64,000 bases of DNA from Campylobacter gracilis. GTDB lineage: Bacteria > Campylobacterota > Campylobacteria > Campylobacterales > Campylobacteraceae. Location of the stretch: the NCBI RefSeq assembly GCF_018374135.1, contig NZ_JAHAFS010000010.1:1-64000 (forward strand). Reading direction: 5' to 3'. A model generated the notes under the pieces. The model was not told the DNA's origin. It saw only the letters and a list, made by a program, of their open reading frames with translations, and did not search any database. This document shows positions 28,026 through 36,311 of the stretch, in pieces (the first letter of the stretch is position 1; every line of letters begins with the position of its first letter). The position numbers were made by a program, and so were the translations under genes.

Positions 28026-28655
28026 TTATTCGATCCACTTTACTACGTCATCCATGCTGCGGCGGATCTTTTGCGGCTGCGGATTTACGCGGTAGCCGAA
28101 AGGCACTAGCAGCGCCACGCGACGCTCATTCCAATCAATGCCTAAAATTTTATTTAGCGCTGCGCGATCAAAGCCCTCCATAGGGCAGCTGTCGATGCCG
28201 CGACTTGCGGCCTCGTTCATCATCGCTAAAGCTGGGAACATGCACTGTGCGTGTGACCAATGAAATATCGCCTCGTCGTCGTTTTTAAAAATTTTACCTA
28301 TGGCGTCTTCGTAAAATTTTAACGCCGAAGCCCTTTTCTCCTCGCTTGCAAACGAGCGACGATTTATCGCCTCCGTTATGTAGGTGCCGCCCGCTTTAAA
28401 TTCCTTGATCTTTGCCAAAATCACGACCAGATGCGAGCACGAGGTGAGCTGCTGCTGATCCCACGATTTTTCGCGGATCCGCTCGCGCAGCGCGCGGTTT
28501 TGCACGACTAAAAAATCCCAATGCTCTAACCCCATATAGCTGGGCGCTAGGATGCCTGCCTGCAAAATGGCGTCGAAATCGGCTTTGCTTACCTTTTTGT
28601 TCTCGTCAAAAATTTTGCACGCATGGCGAAATTTCATAATCTCTAAATGTGTCAT
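28026..28655 (-). CDS. NAD(P)H-dependent nitroreductase-family flavoprotein
   Basis: 209 residues with the FMN-binding opening RHACKIFDENKKVS, the AGILAPSYMGLEHWDFLVV motif and the C-terminal PFGYRVNPQPQKIRRSMDDVV. An NfsB-like, homodimeric FMN enzyme reducing nitro compounds or quinones; the natural substrate is unknown. It sits 9 bases after the AMIN-protein gene and is probably the last gene of the recA-eno operon. Confidence 0.88.
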   Translation of the reverse strand: MTHLEIMKFRHACKIFDENKKVSKADFDAILQAGILAPSYMGLEHWDFLVVQNRALRERIREKSWDQQQLTSCSHLVVILAKIKEFKAGGTYITEAINRRSFASEEKRASALKFYEDAIGKIFKNDDEAIFHWSHAQCMFPALAMMNEAASRGIDSCPMEGFDRAALNKILGIDWNERRVALLVPFGYRVNPQPQKIRRSMDDVVKWIE

Positions 28656-28664
28656 AGTCTCTCC

Positions 28665-29855
28665 TTAATTAGAATTTTTGTAGATCAAATACCCGCCATC
28701 TTTGCGCCTGATGCTGAGGTTACCCTCATGCGAGCGCACACCGATGCGGTAGTAGCCGTCCTCTTTAGTGACATTAATGTCGCTAAAACCGCCGATATTT
28801 ACAGCAAAGCTCGCGCCGCTAAGCGGGATCTCTTGGCGCCAAAACTCAGCTTCAAGTGCACCCGAAGCATTTGCGTCGGAGCTTTTGAAATCATCTGCGG
28901 TGATGAGCTGCACGCTGTTTTTGCGGATAACGAATTTTAATCCATCGTCAAATTTAAGCGTCTCTAACGGCAGTTCCAGGCGCGGCGCGAAGCTAGGTGT
29001 GATGCCACTTTGCGAGACCTGCTTTTGTAAATTTGGATCAGTCGAAGTAACCGAGACGTCCAGTGCCCTATGTAGCGCAGGTTTGGCGCTCGCGCTTAGC
29101 ACGAAATCATCGTGCCAATCAATCGAGCGATTGATATCAACGATCTTTTCGTGCAGAGCCCCATCGTCGTCCCTATATCGCACGATCAGGCTTTCGATCG
29201 TAAGAGCGTCGGAGGGAAGCGCAAAGGTTTGCTGCGTGAAATTTTTAGGCGCGGGCGTATTTTGTGGCGTGGCGGCGGAGCTTTGCGCCGGATTGGAATT
29301 TTGTGGAGCAGATTGCGCGTTTTGTTGCATAGTAGAGTTTTGCACCGTAGAATTTTGATCTGTAGAATTCTGTGCCACTTTGAAATTTTGCGCTACCGTA
29401 GAATTTGGCTCGCTTACTTCTGGCGCGATCGGTAACTCATCAGGAGGCGGAAGCGTCGCAGCTGAAGGCTGCGCAGAAGAGTTTCGTTCCGTTTTTATGA
29501 CCTGCGAAGGAGCGCTAATGCCCGCTTTGGGCGCAGGAGCTTTTTTTTCGGTCTGCGAGAGCTGCGCGCCCACGGCTTTTTTAGCGACGCTTACTTTGAC
29601 GCTGGAATTCGCTTCTGCGGCGTTTTTTTGCATTGCTGCGGTAGGACTTTTAGATGTTTCAGGTTTCATTACAGCTTGCTTTTCAGCATTTGGACTTTGC
29701 GCACCTGTTTTTGGCTCTCTAATCGTTAAATCGGTAGAATTTTGCTCTTTTACCGCGGCGATGCTAGGTTTCGTAGCGTTTGAATTTGCGCTATTTAAAT
29801 TCTCTGCGTTTAAAAGAGCGCAGAGACCTAAAATTAACAAAAAAATTTTTCTCAT
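28665..29855 (-). CDS. Secreted AMIN-domain-like protein with many N-glycosylation sequons
   Basis: 396 residues: signal peptide (1-17), a long Asn/Ser/Ala/Gln/Pro-rich linker (about 20-205) and a beta-rich AMIN-like domain (about 208-396). In C. jejuni and Helicobacter a homologue follows eno, and the C. jejuni protein (CgpA, Cj1670c) is an N-glycoprotein, as I recall. Here eight sites fit the PglB sequon D/E-x-N-x-S/T: N39, N83, N125, N168, N242, N329, N361 and N379. EPNST at 149-153 is excluded by proline. Probably periplasmic and wall-associated. Overlaps the FtsB-like gene by 4 bases. Confidence 0.78.
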   Translation of the reverse strand: MRKIFLLILGLCALLNAENLNSANSNATKPSIAAVKEQNSTDLTIREPKTGAQSPNAEKQAVMKPETSKSPTAAMQKNAAEANSSVKVSVAKKAVGAQLSQTEKKAPAPKAGISAPSQVIKTERNSSAQPSAATLPPPDELPIAPEVSEPNSTVAQNFKVAQNSTDQNSTVQNSTMQQNAQSAPQNSNPAQSSAATPQNTPAPKNFTQQTFALPSDALTIESLIVRYRDDDGALHEKIVDINRSIDWHDDFVLSASAKPALHRALDVSVTSTDPNLQKQVSQSGITPSFAPRLELPLETLKFDDGLKFVIRKNSVQLITADDFKSSDANASGALEAEFWRQEIPLSGASFAVNIGGFSDINVTKEDGYYRIGVRSHEGNLSIRRKDGGYLIYKNSN

Positions 29856-30679
29856 TTTTTAAGGTCCGGATCGAGCGAGCGACGCTCTAAATAAAGCTTT
29901 TGCAGCTCGGCGTTTTCCTCTTTCAACCGCTCAACATCGGTAAATAAAAACGCCTTTTCTTTTTGCAGCTGGCGCAGCACCTCAAACGATCGTTTGCCAA
30001 ACAGCACGTCGCCTACGAAGATGCCCGCAAAAACAACGCAGACGATCAGCGCAAGAGCTGCAAAAATCTGTTTAAGCGGCGAAAACGGATTGATAAAATT
30101 CAGCCGTTCTTTTAAATTTTTACGCTTCTTTAAAGCTTTTTTAGCGGCAGGATCTGCGTTCTGCGGCATAAAAGAAAATCCTTGCGCGGCAGAATTTATG
30201 TCTTGCGCCGCAAAGCCCGTGCCATTAAAGCCGTGCTCTACGCTCTGAGCCGCAAAATCCGCGTCGTTTGGAAAGTGGTTTTCTTTCGCGTATAATTCTG
30301 CATTCTTTAAATCGCCGCCCCCAATAAATTCCGCGCTGTAAAAGCCCGCGTCTGCTTGCGCGCTGCCTTCGTAGTTTCCGCTTGCAGCGGAGCTTTTACC
30401 ACTTAAATTAGAGCTGCTGCTTGTGGCTTCAGAGGTAGAGCCTGCTTCATCTATACCGCGCGAAGCTCCGTTGCGATTTTTCCGGAAGCCAGCCCCCGCT
30501 TCGCTAAAGCCTCCGCTAAAATCTTCATCGCTATAAAATTCATCATCGTCAAAAAAATCGTCCTCGTCAAAGTCTGCGTCTGAATATCTACTTTGCGTGT
30601 CTGTATAATCCGCTCCGTCCGCATAGGTGTGCTGCGTGCCACCTTTTAAGCCCCGCTTGGACTTTTTTTTAAAAAACAT
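29852..30679 (-). CDS. FtsB/DivIC-like membrane protein with long acidic cytoplasmic tail
   Basis: 275 residues from the ATG at 30677-30679, 1 base after the eno stop; an upstream in-frame start would overlap eno by 47 bases. Order: basic start MFFKKKSKRG, a very acidic Asp/Glu/Tyr segment (about 30-55), Ser/Gly/Ala-rich disorder to about 170, a basic patch (KKALKKRKNLKERL), one transmembrane helix (about 205-228) and a short periplasmic coiled coil with EENAELQKL. The last part matches septum-formation initiators; Helicobacter has a similar protein between eno and the AMIN gene, as I recall. The roughly 200-residue tail is far longer than in FtsB. Confidence 0.65.
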   Translation of the reverse strand: MFFKKKSKRGLKGGTQHTYADGADYTDTQSRYSDADFDEDDFFDDDEFYSDEDFSGGFSEAGAGFRKNRNGASRGIDEAGSTSEATSSSSNLSGKSSAASGNYEGSAQADAGFYSAEFIGGGDLKNAELYAKENHFPNDADFAAQSVEHGFNGTGFAAQDINSAAQGFSFMPQNADPAAKKALKKRKNLKERLNFINPFSPLKQIFAALALIVCVVFAGIFVGDVLFGKRSFEVLRQLQKEKAFLFTDVERLKEENAELQKLYLERRSLDPDLKK

Positions 30680-30680
30680 T

Positions 30681-31934
30681 TTAAATTCGGTTTCCCAAAA
30701 ACTCGTCCGTCTCGCGCTCAATCTCAAGCAGGCGGTTGTATTTGGCGTTGCGTTCGCTTCTTGAGGTCGCGCCCGTTTTGATTTGGCCCGTATTCATCGC
30801 GACGGCGAAGTCTGCGATAAAGCTATCCTCGCTCTCGCCGCTTCTGTGGCTCATCACGCAGCGGTAACCTTTGCGCTGAGCTAGGCGGATCGTCTGCATG
30901 GTTTGGCTGACGGTGCCGATTTGATTTGGCTTGATCAAAATCGAGTTGCCTACGCCTTTGGCGATGCCTTCGCGTAAAATTTTCTCGTTCGTTACAAATA
31001 GATCGTCGCCCACGAGCTGCACTTTAGAGCCAAGCTTGCTCGTTAGCTTCGCCCAGCCCGCCCAGTCGTCCTCGCTTAGGCCGTCTTCGATCGAAAATAT
31101 CGGATACTTCTCGCAAAGCTGTGCGTATCGCTCGATCAACTCTTCGCTGCTAAATTCCTTGCCTTCTAGCTTGTACTTGCCGTTTTCGTACAGCTCGCTA
31201 GCTGCGACGTCCAGGGCTAGCTTGATCTGCTCGCCCGCTTTGTAGCCTGCTTTTTCGATGGCTTGCATGATTAGCTTGATCGGCTCTTCGTTATCGTTTA
31301 AATTTGGCGCAAATCCGCCCTCGTCGCCCACTGCCGTACTGTGACCGGCCGCGTTTAGAAGGCCTTTTAGCGTGTGGTAAATTTCGGTCGCCGCTCGCAG
31401 CGCGTCGCTAAATTTATCAAATCCAAACGGCATAATCATAAATTCTTGAAAATCCACGCTGTTGTTCGCGTGCGCGCCGCCGTTGATGATATTAAACATC
31501 GGCACCGGCAGTACGGTAGCGTTCGCGCCGCCCAGGTAGCGATATAAAGGCACGTCAAGGCTTTTAGCCGCCGCGCGCGCTACCGCCATAGATACGCCAA
31601 GCACCGCATTTGCGCCCAAATTTGAGTAGTTATCGGTGCCGTCAAGCTCGCGCATCTCATCATCAAGCGCCTTTTGATCGAAGGCATCCAGCCCGATCAC
31701 TGCTTCGGCGATCTGAGAATTTACGTTTTCCACCGCCTTTAGCACGCCCTTACCGCAGTATCTATCGCCCCCGTCGCGAAGCTCCAGCGCCTCGCGTTTG
31801 CCGGTACTTGCGCCGCTTGGCACTACCGCGCTTGCTACGGTGCCGTCGCTTAGAGCCACGGTCGCTTTCACAGTCGGGTTGCCGCGGCTGTCAAGTACTT
31901 CTATCGCATAAACATCTTCGATATAAATCATCAT
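30681..31934 (-). CDS. eno: Enolase
   Basis: 417 residues; interconverts 2-phosphoglycerate and phosphoenolpyruvate. Signatures SRGNPTVKATV, GDEGGFAPNL, SIEDGLSEDDW and MSHRSGESEDSFIADFAV are present. Its ATG overlaps the recA stop as ATGA. In an asaccharolytic organism it mainly serves gluconeogenesis. Confidence 0.97.
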   Translation of the reverse strand: MMIYIEDVYAIEVLDSRGNPTVKATVALSDGTVASAVVPSGASTGKREALELRDGGDRYCGKGVLKAVENVNSQIAEAVIGLDAFDQKALDDEMRELDGTDNYSNLGANAVLGVSMAVARAAAKSLDVPLYRYLGGANATVLPVPMFNIINGGAHANNSVDFQEFMIMPFGFDKFSDALRAATEIYHTLKGLLNAAGHSTAVGDEGGFAPNLNDNEEPIKLIMQAIEKAGYKAGEQIKLALDVAASELYENGKYKLEGKEFSSEELIERYAQLCEKYPIFSIEDGLSEDDWAGWAKLTSKLGSKVQLVGDDLFVTNEKILREGIAKGVGNSILIKPNQIGTVSQTMQTIRLAQRKGYRCVMSHRSGESEDSFIADFAVAMNTGQIKTGATSRSERNAKYNRLLEIERETDEFLGNRI

Positions 31935-32974
31935 TCATCTCCACTTTGTAAATTTTCTTCATCGTCCGCGTCTGCGCTGAAATTTACGCTGCCCATCTGT
32001 TCGCGGATCTTTGCAGTGATCTCTTCAGCGACAGCAGGGTTATTTTCCAGATACACTTTAGCGTTTTCGCGCCCTTGACCCAGCTTAGTGTCGCCATAGC
32101 TGAACCACGCACCGCTTTTATCAACGATGTCGAGCTTGACGCCGTAATCGATCAGCTCGCCCACCTTGCTGATGCCTTTGCCAAACATTATGTCAAATTC
32201 CGCGATCTTAAACGGCGGCGCCACCTTGTTTTTCACGACCTTGACCTTGGCGCGGTTGCCAATACTCTCTTCGTTTTGTTTCAAAGTAGCGATCTTGCGT
32301 ATGTCGATGCGCACTGAAGCGTAAAATTTAAGCGCATTGCCGCCGGTCGTCGTCTCGGGCGTGCCATAGCCCATCGCTCCGATCTTCATACGGATTTGGT
32401 TGATAAAGATCACCGTCGTATTCATCTTATGTACGACGCCTGCGAGCTTGCGCAGCGCTTGGCTCATAAGTCGCGCCTGAAGCCCCACGTGCTGATCGCC
32501 CATGTCGCCCTCGATCTCGTTTTTCGGCGTGAGCGCGGCGACGCTATCTACGACGATAAGATCGATCGCGCCGCTCTTTGCTAAGGTTTCTACGATGTCA
32601 AGTGCCTGCTCGCCGAAATCGGGCTGGCTGACGTAGAGATTGTCAGTATCGACGCCTAAATTTGAAGCGTATTTGACGTCCAGAGCATGTTCGGCGTCCA
32701 CGAATGCGCAAATTCCGCCCGCCTTTTGACACTCGGCGATGATGTGAAGCGTAAGCGTCGTCTTTCCCGAGCTCTCCGGCCCGTAAACCTCGATGATACG
32801 CCCTTTCGGCACGCCGCCGATGCCAAGCGCGATGTCAAGCCCCACAGAGCCCGTAGAGATGGCGTCTATCGGCTCGACCTGCTTATCGCCCAGCCGCACG
32901 AGCGTGCCCTTGCCGAAAGCTTTGTCGATCGATTTTAGCGCCGCATCCAGCGTCTTTTTCTTTCCCTCGTCCAT
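31931..32974 (-). CDS. recA: Recombinase RecA
   Basis: 347 residues with Walker A GPESSGKT (65-72), the ALKFYASVRIDIR signature and a short acidic C-terminus (SADADDEENLQSGDE). Homologous recombination and repair; first gene of the recA-eno-FtsB-like-AMIN-nitroreductase run. A clear upstream SOS-type operator was not seen, consistent with campylobacters lacking a classical LexA circuit. Confidence 0.98.
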   Translation of the reverse strand: MDEGKKKTLDAALKSIDKAFGKGTLVRLGDKQVEPIDAISTGSVGLDIALGIGGVPKGRIIEVYGPESSGKTTLTLHIIAECQKAGGICAFVDAEHALDVKYASNLGVDTDNLYVSQPDFGEQALDIVETLAKSGAIDLIVVDSVAALTPKNEIEGDMGDQHVGLQARLMSQALRKLAGVVHKMNTTVIFINQIRMKIGAMGYGTPETTTGGNALKFYASVRIDIRKIATLKQNEESIGNRAKVKVVKNKVAPPFKIAEFDIMFGKGISKVGELIDYGVKLDIVDKSGAWFSYGDTKLGQGRENAKVYLENNPAVAEEITAKIREQMGSVNFSADADDEENLQSGDE

Positions 32975-33197
32975 GTTTTTCCTTAAAAATAAATTCGCTT
33001 GATTTTACCAAATTTGAAATGAATTTTTGATTATTCGCGCAAATTCGGCGCGGCATCGGAATTTGAAATTTTCAAAAGTGCAAAAGCTACGCGCGGGCAA
33101 GCGGAGAGCATTAAATTTACACTTCTAAGCACGCTCGGTTTTTCACGTTTTTCTTTAGAAATTCCACATTTTTATGAGGGCTGTAGCAAAATTTCAC

Positions 33198-33203
33198 TAT
33201 AAT
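33198..33203 (+). promoter_or_regulatory. -10 box for mqnD
   Basis: TATAAT 61 bases upstream of the mqnD start in the divergent recA-mqnD spacer. Confidence 0.5.
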
Positions 33204-33264
33204 TTCGCAACATTTTGGAATCAAGCCGCGTGCGAAATTTAAAGCGGAGCAAAAAGGATTAAAT

Positions 33265-34161
33265 TTGAAGATTTTTAAGCATATAAACGTCGCTCACTCG
33301 CCCGACGCCGACGATATTTTTATGTATAAGGCGATTGATTTTGGTTGGGTAAGCTCGAAAAATCTAAAATTTAGCGCCACCGCGCTTGACATCCAGACGC
33401 TAAACGACGAAGCGCTAAAAGGCACCTATGAGGCCACGGCGATCAGCTTCGCGCTATATCCGCTGATCTGCGACGAATACGCGCTTTTGCGCACGGCGGT
33501 GAGCTTCGGCGAGGGCTACGGCCCGAAGCTCGTTAAGAAAAAGGGCGCGGTTTTAAAGCGAAATTTTAAAGTCGCGCTAAGCGGCAAACACACGACAAAC
33601 GCCCTGCTTTTTCGCATGGCATACCCGCAGGCGCGCATAGTTTATAAAAATTTCCTTGAGATCGAGGGCGCGGTTTTAAGCGGCGAGGTGGACGCGGGCG
33701 TTCTGATACACGAGAGTATTTTGGACTTTTCGGACGAGCTTTGCGTGGAGCGCGAGATCTGGGATATCTGGAGCGAGCTAGCGGGCGAAAATCTACCGTT
33801 GCCGCTAGGAGGCATGGCGGTTCGCCGCAGCCTGCCGATAACGGATGCCACCGAGTGCGAGCGCGTGCTAATGGGGGGCGTACGCATCGCCACCGCGCAT
33901 AAGCCCTTTTTGTCGCGCATGCTCATGGAGAGAAATCTCATCCGCGTAGACGACGCAAAGCTCGAAAAATATCTGAGCCTTTATGCCAACGAAGCCTCGA
34001 TCGAGCTTTCGGGGGCGCAGATAAAGGCGGTAGATAGGCTATTTGAGCTTGGTTACGAGCGCGGATTTTACCCTGCGCCGCTTAGTGCGCAGGAGAATTT
34101 TATCCCGCGCGAATATAACGAGATCCGTTTTACGGACTGCGGCGGGCAAAACCCAATGTAG
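33265..34161 (+). CDS. mqnD: 1,4-dihydroxy-6-naphthoate synthase (futalosine menaquinone pathway)
   Basis: 298 residues. NVAHSPDADDIFMYKAID, YEATAISFALYPLICDEYALL and SFGEGYGPKLV match MqnD, a periplasmic-binding-protein-like fold enzyme that cleaves cyclic de-hypoxanthine futalosine. The start is TTG with AGGA 6 bases upstream. Menaquinone is the sole quinone in Campylobacter, so the gene is expected to be essential for respiration. It stands alone. Confidence 0.93.
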   Translation: MKIFKHINVAHSPDADDIFMYKAIDFGWVSSKNLKFSATALDIQTLNDEALKGTYEATAISFALYPLICDEYALLRTAVSFGEGYGPKLVKKKGAVLKRNFKVALSGKHTTNALLFRMAYPQARIVYKNFLEIEGAVLSGEVDAGVLIHESILDFSDELCVEREIWDIWSELAGENLPLPLGGMAVRRSLPITDATECERVLMGGVRIATAHKPFLSRMLMERNLIRVDDAKLEKYLSLYANEASIELSGAQIKAVDRLFELGYERGFYPAPLSAQENFIPREYNEIRFTDCGGQNPM

Positions 34162-34770
34162 GGCCGAGCGAGATCAAAATTTAGCTGAAATTTAGCCTTG
34201 CTTCGGCTGATTTTGCTCGGAACACTGCCCCTTCGTTTCGGCTAAATTTCTAGGCATTAAGGGGTTTGCGCCTCGGCGAAAATTTTACTTCGGCGTAAAG
34301 GCAGGCGCGCGGTAGAATTTTACCCCGCGTTCTTGCCGTGGCGGTGCTGCGCCGTAGCTTTTGAAATTTAGCCGTAGAGGGCGACGTGGATTTAAATTTG
34401 CGCGCAAATTTAACGTCGAACTTGCCGCGGATCGTCGCCGAGCTAGGCCGATCGACCGCGCGCTGTGGCGCCATTGTCGCGGTGCGATGTTCCGCCTCAA
34501 ATTTACTGCTACGCGGCGATGAAATTTCACGGTGCGGAGGTACATTGTGCGGCTGTATTTTGTGCCGCAGGGTGCGAGCTGTGCGTGCGACGTAGCGCGC
34601 CGCCGAAAACGTATCGAAAGCGAGCTAAATTTAATCGCAGCAGCAGCGTTAAATTTTGAAATAGCGTTCGCGTTTCGCACCGTGCGGCGCGGCGGTATCG
34701 CTAAATTTTAAAACGATACGGGGCGAGCGGCAAGCGCGAAATTTAGAAATGAAATTTAAAAGGCAAAATT
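34162..34770. other. Spacer rich in AAATTT palindromes
   Basis: No gene supported; overlapping short frames are basic and compositionally artefactual. It contains an 11-bp inverted repeat GAAATTTAGCC (34187-34197/34240-34250), possibly the mqnD terminator, and a 22-bp perfect palindrome at 34392-34413. Confidence 0.5.
34392..34413. repeat. 22-bp perfect palindrome
   Basis: Half-site TTAAATTTGCG meets its exact reverse complement at a CGCG centre. GACG (34383-34386) and CGTC (34414-34417) flank it, asymmetrically. It could be an operator for a dimeric regulator of murB, or one instance of the window-wide AAATTT palindromes. Confidence 0.6.
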
Positions 34771-35562
34771 TTGAAAACAAAGCAGATAGATTTTAGCAAA
34801 TACACCTCCGTGCGCATCGGCGGGAGCTTTGCGGTGCAAATTTTAAAGGACGAGGCCGATTTTGCGGAGTTTGAGAGTACCCGCGAGCGCGCGATCATCG
34901 GCGGCGGCAATAATCTGCTCATCTCGCCCGTGCCGCCGCACCTTGCGATGCTAAGCGAGGAGTTCGATCGCATAAGCTTAAGCGGCGATGTCCTTAGCAT
35001 CGGGGCTGCGACGAAGTCGGGTAAAATTTACAACTTCGCCAAAAAGCAAAACATCGGCGGCTTTGAGTTTTTGCGAAATATCCCGGGCCAGCTCGGAGGG
35101 CTAATCAAAATGAACGCAGGGCTTAGCGGCGCGAGCATTAGCGATAGCCTGCTTGCCGTGCGCCTGGCTCGCGGCTGGGTGGAGCGCGAGCGGATAAGCT
35201 TCGGCTACCGAAGAAGCGGGATCGAGGAGCCGATTTTGGGCGCCGAGTTTGAAATTTCACGCGGCTTTGACGTCTCGCTCGCCGCGGATTTCGCCGCCAA
35301 ACGCGCCAACCAGCCAAAGGGAGCAAGCTTTGGAAGCTGCTTTAAAAATCCGCCGAATGACGCTGCGGGCAGGCTGATCGAAGCGGCAGGGCTTAAAGGC
35401 CACGCGATCGGCGGGGCGAAATTTAGCGAGCAGCACGCAAATTTCATCATAAATTTCGGCAGCGCGAGCTTTGAAGATGTGATTGCGCTCATAAATTTAG
35501 CGCAAAGCCGCGTTTTTGAGGAATTTGGTATTGAACTGGAAACCGAGGTCGTGGTGCTATAA
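34771..35562 (+). CDS. murB: UDP-N-acetylenolpyruvoylglucosamine reductase
   Basis: 263 residues from a TTG start with AAAAGG 8 bases before it. FAD-binding segments IIGGGNNLLI and FLRNIPGQLGGLIKMNAG, the catalytic serine in GASFGSCFKNP, the IGGAKFSEQHANFI block and a terminal glutamate (ELETEV) are visible. It makes UDP-MurNAc for peptidoglycan. Confidence 0.95.
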   Translation: MKTKQIDFSKYTSVRIGGSFAVQILKDEADFAEFESTRERAIIGGGNNLLISPVPPHLAMLSEEFDRISLSGDVLSIGAATKSGKIYNFAKKQNIGGFEFLRNIPGQLGGLIKMNAGLSGASISDSLLAVRLARGWVERERISFGYRRSGIEEPILGAEFEISRGFDVSLAADFAAKRANQPKGASFGSCFKNPPNDAAGRLIEAAGLKGHAIGGAKFSEQHANFIINFGSASFEDVIALINLAQSRVFEEFGIELETEVVVL

Positions 35563-35876
35563 AAGGAAATTCGTATATTTTGCCCCGACTAAACTTGCTC
35601 GATCGTCCATTCTGTCTTTTTGCACTGGATTTTTTTATGCTTTGAAATTTTAAAATACCGACGAAATCGTCAAATTTAAAAGCGCTCGAATGCAGTGCGC
35701 CGATGACACTAACCGCCGTTTCATCGCTTAAAATGGTCGCTACAAAAATAGCCCGCAAAAGCAATCAATTTTATCCCGTTTATCTCGCCGTGAAAAACAG
35801 TTGTTGAATTTTGCGCGCCAAACCGACGCGGCCGTCTAAATCGGCGTTCCGTAACCGTCTAAGTGGGCAAGCAAAT
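35563..35876. other. Spacer between convergent genes
   Basis: About 310 bases; nothing recognised beyond AAATTT-rich sequence. Short frames here are shadows. Confidence 0.4.
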
Positions 35877-36269
35877 TTAGCTCAGATAGTAACCCGCAAA
35901 AGCCGCGACTGCGACTATGAGAGTAAGCGCAGCCGTTAGTTTATATAGCCGCAAAGCTCCCGCGCAGCGACTTTTCATATCGCGGATTTTAGGCGGCTTG
36001 CTAGCTAAATTTAGCTCCGCAAGCGCCGCGTCAAATTTGCCGCAATCAAGCCTCCCCTCCGCAAAATCCCTAAAGACAAGCGCATCAAAATGCAGCCTAA
36101 CGTGCAGATAAAGCAGAGCCGCAAAAGCCGCCAAAAAGCCCGCAATCACGGCAAAATGAGTAAAAATCGTAAAACAGACGGCAAACTGAAGCAAATTTAA
36201 CAAGAAAAACAGCCTATGCGTTGCTAAAAACCTAGCCGTAACCAGCGCCAGAGCCGTATCGTTCGCCAT
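35877..36269 (-). CDS. Small membrane protein ending the lipid island
   Basis: 130 residues: two close hydrophobic segments (about 19-55), a soluble middle with acidic and basic stretches (55-105) and a C-terminal helix (about 110-130). No family recognised. It follows the PAP2-phosphatase gene by about 40 bases on the same strand and is the last gene of the lipid island, so a role with that pathway is possible but unproven. The ribosome-binding stretch AAGGAGGC precedes the ATG. Confidence 0.6.
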   Translation of the reverse strand: MANDTALALVTARFLATHRLFFLLNLLQFAVCFTIFTHFAVIAGFLAAFAALLYLHVRLHFDALVFRDFAEGRLDCGKFDAALAELNLASKPPKIRDMKSRCAGALRLYKLTAALTLIVAVAAFAGYYLS

Positions 36270-36311
36270 TTTTGCCTCCTTGGCCTTGTTTTTATCAAAT
36301 TTATCTCCTTT

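Noticed and set aside
34250..34680. Several overlapping basic open frames upstream of murB
   Set aside because: Arg/Ala/Ser-rich translations of AAATTT and GCG words on both strands, no start signals; compositional artefacts.
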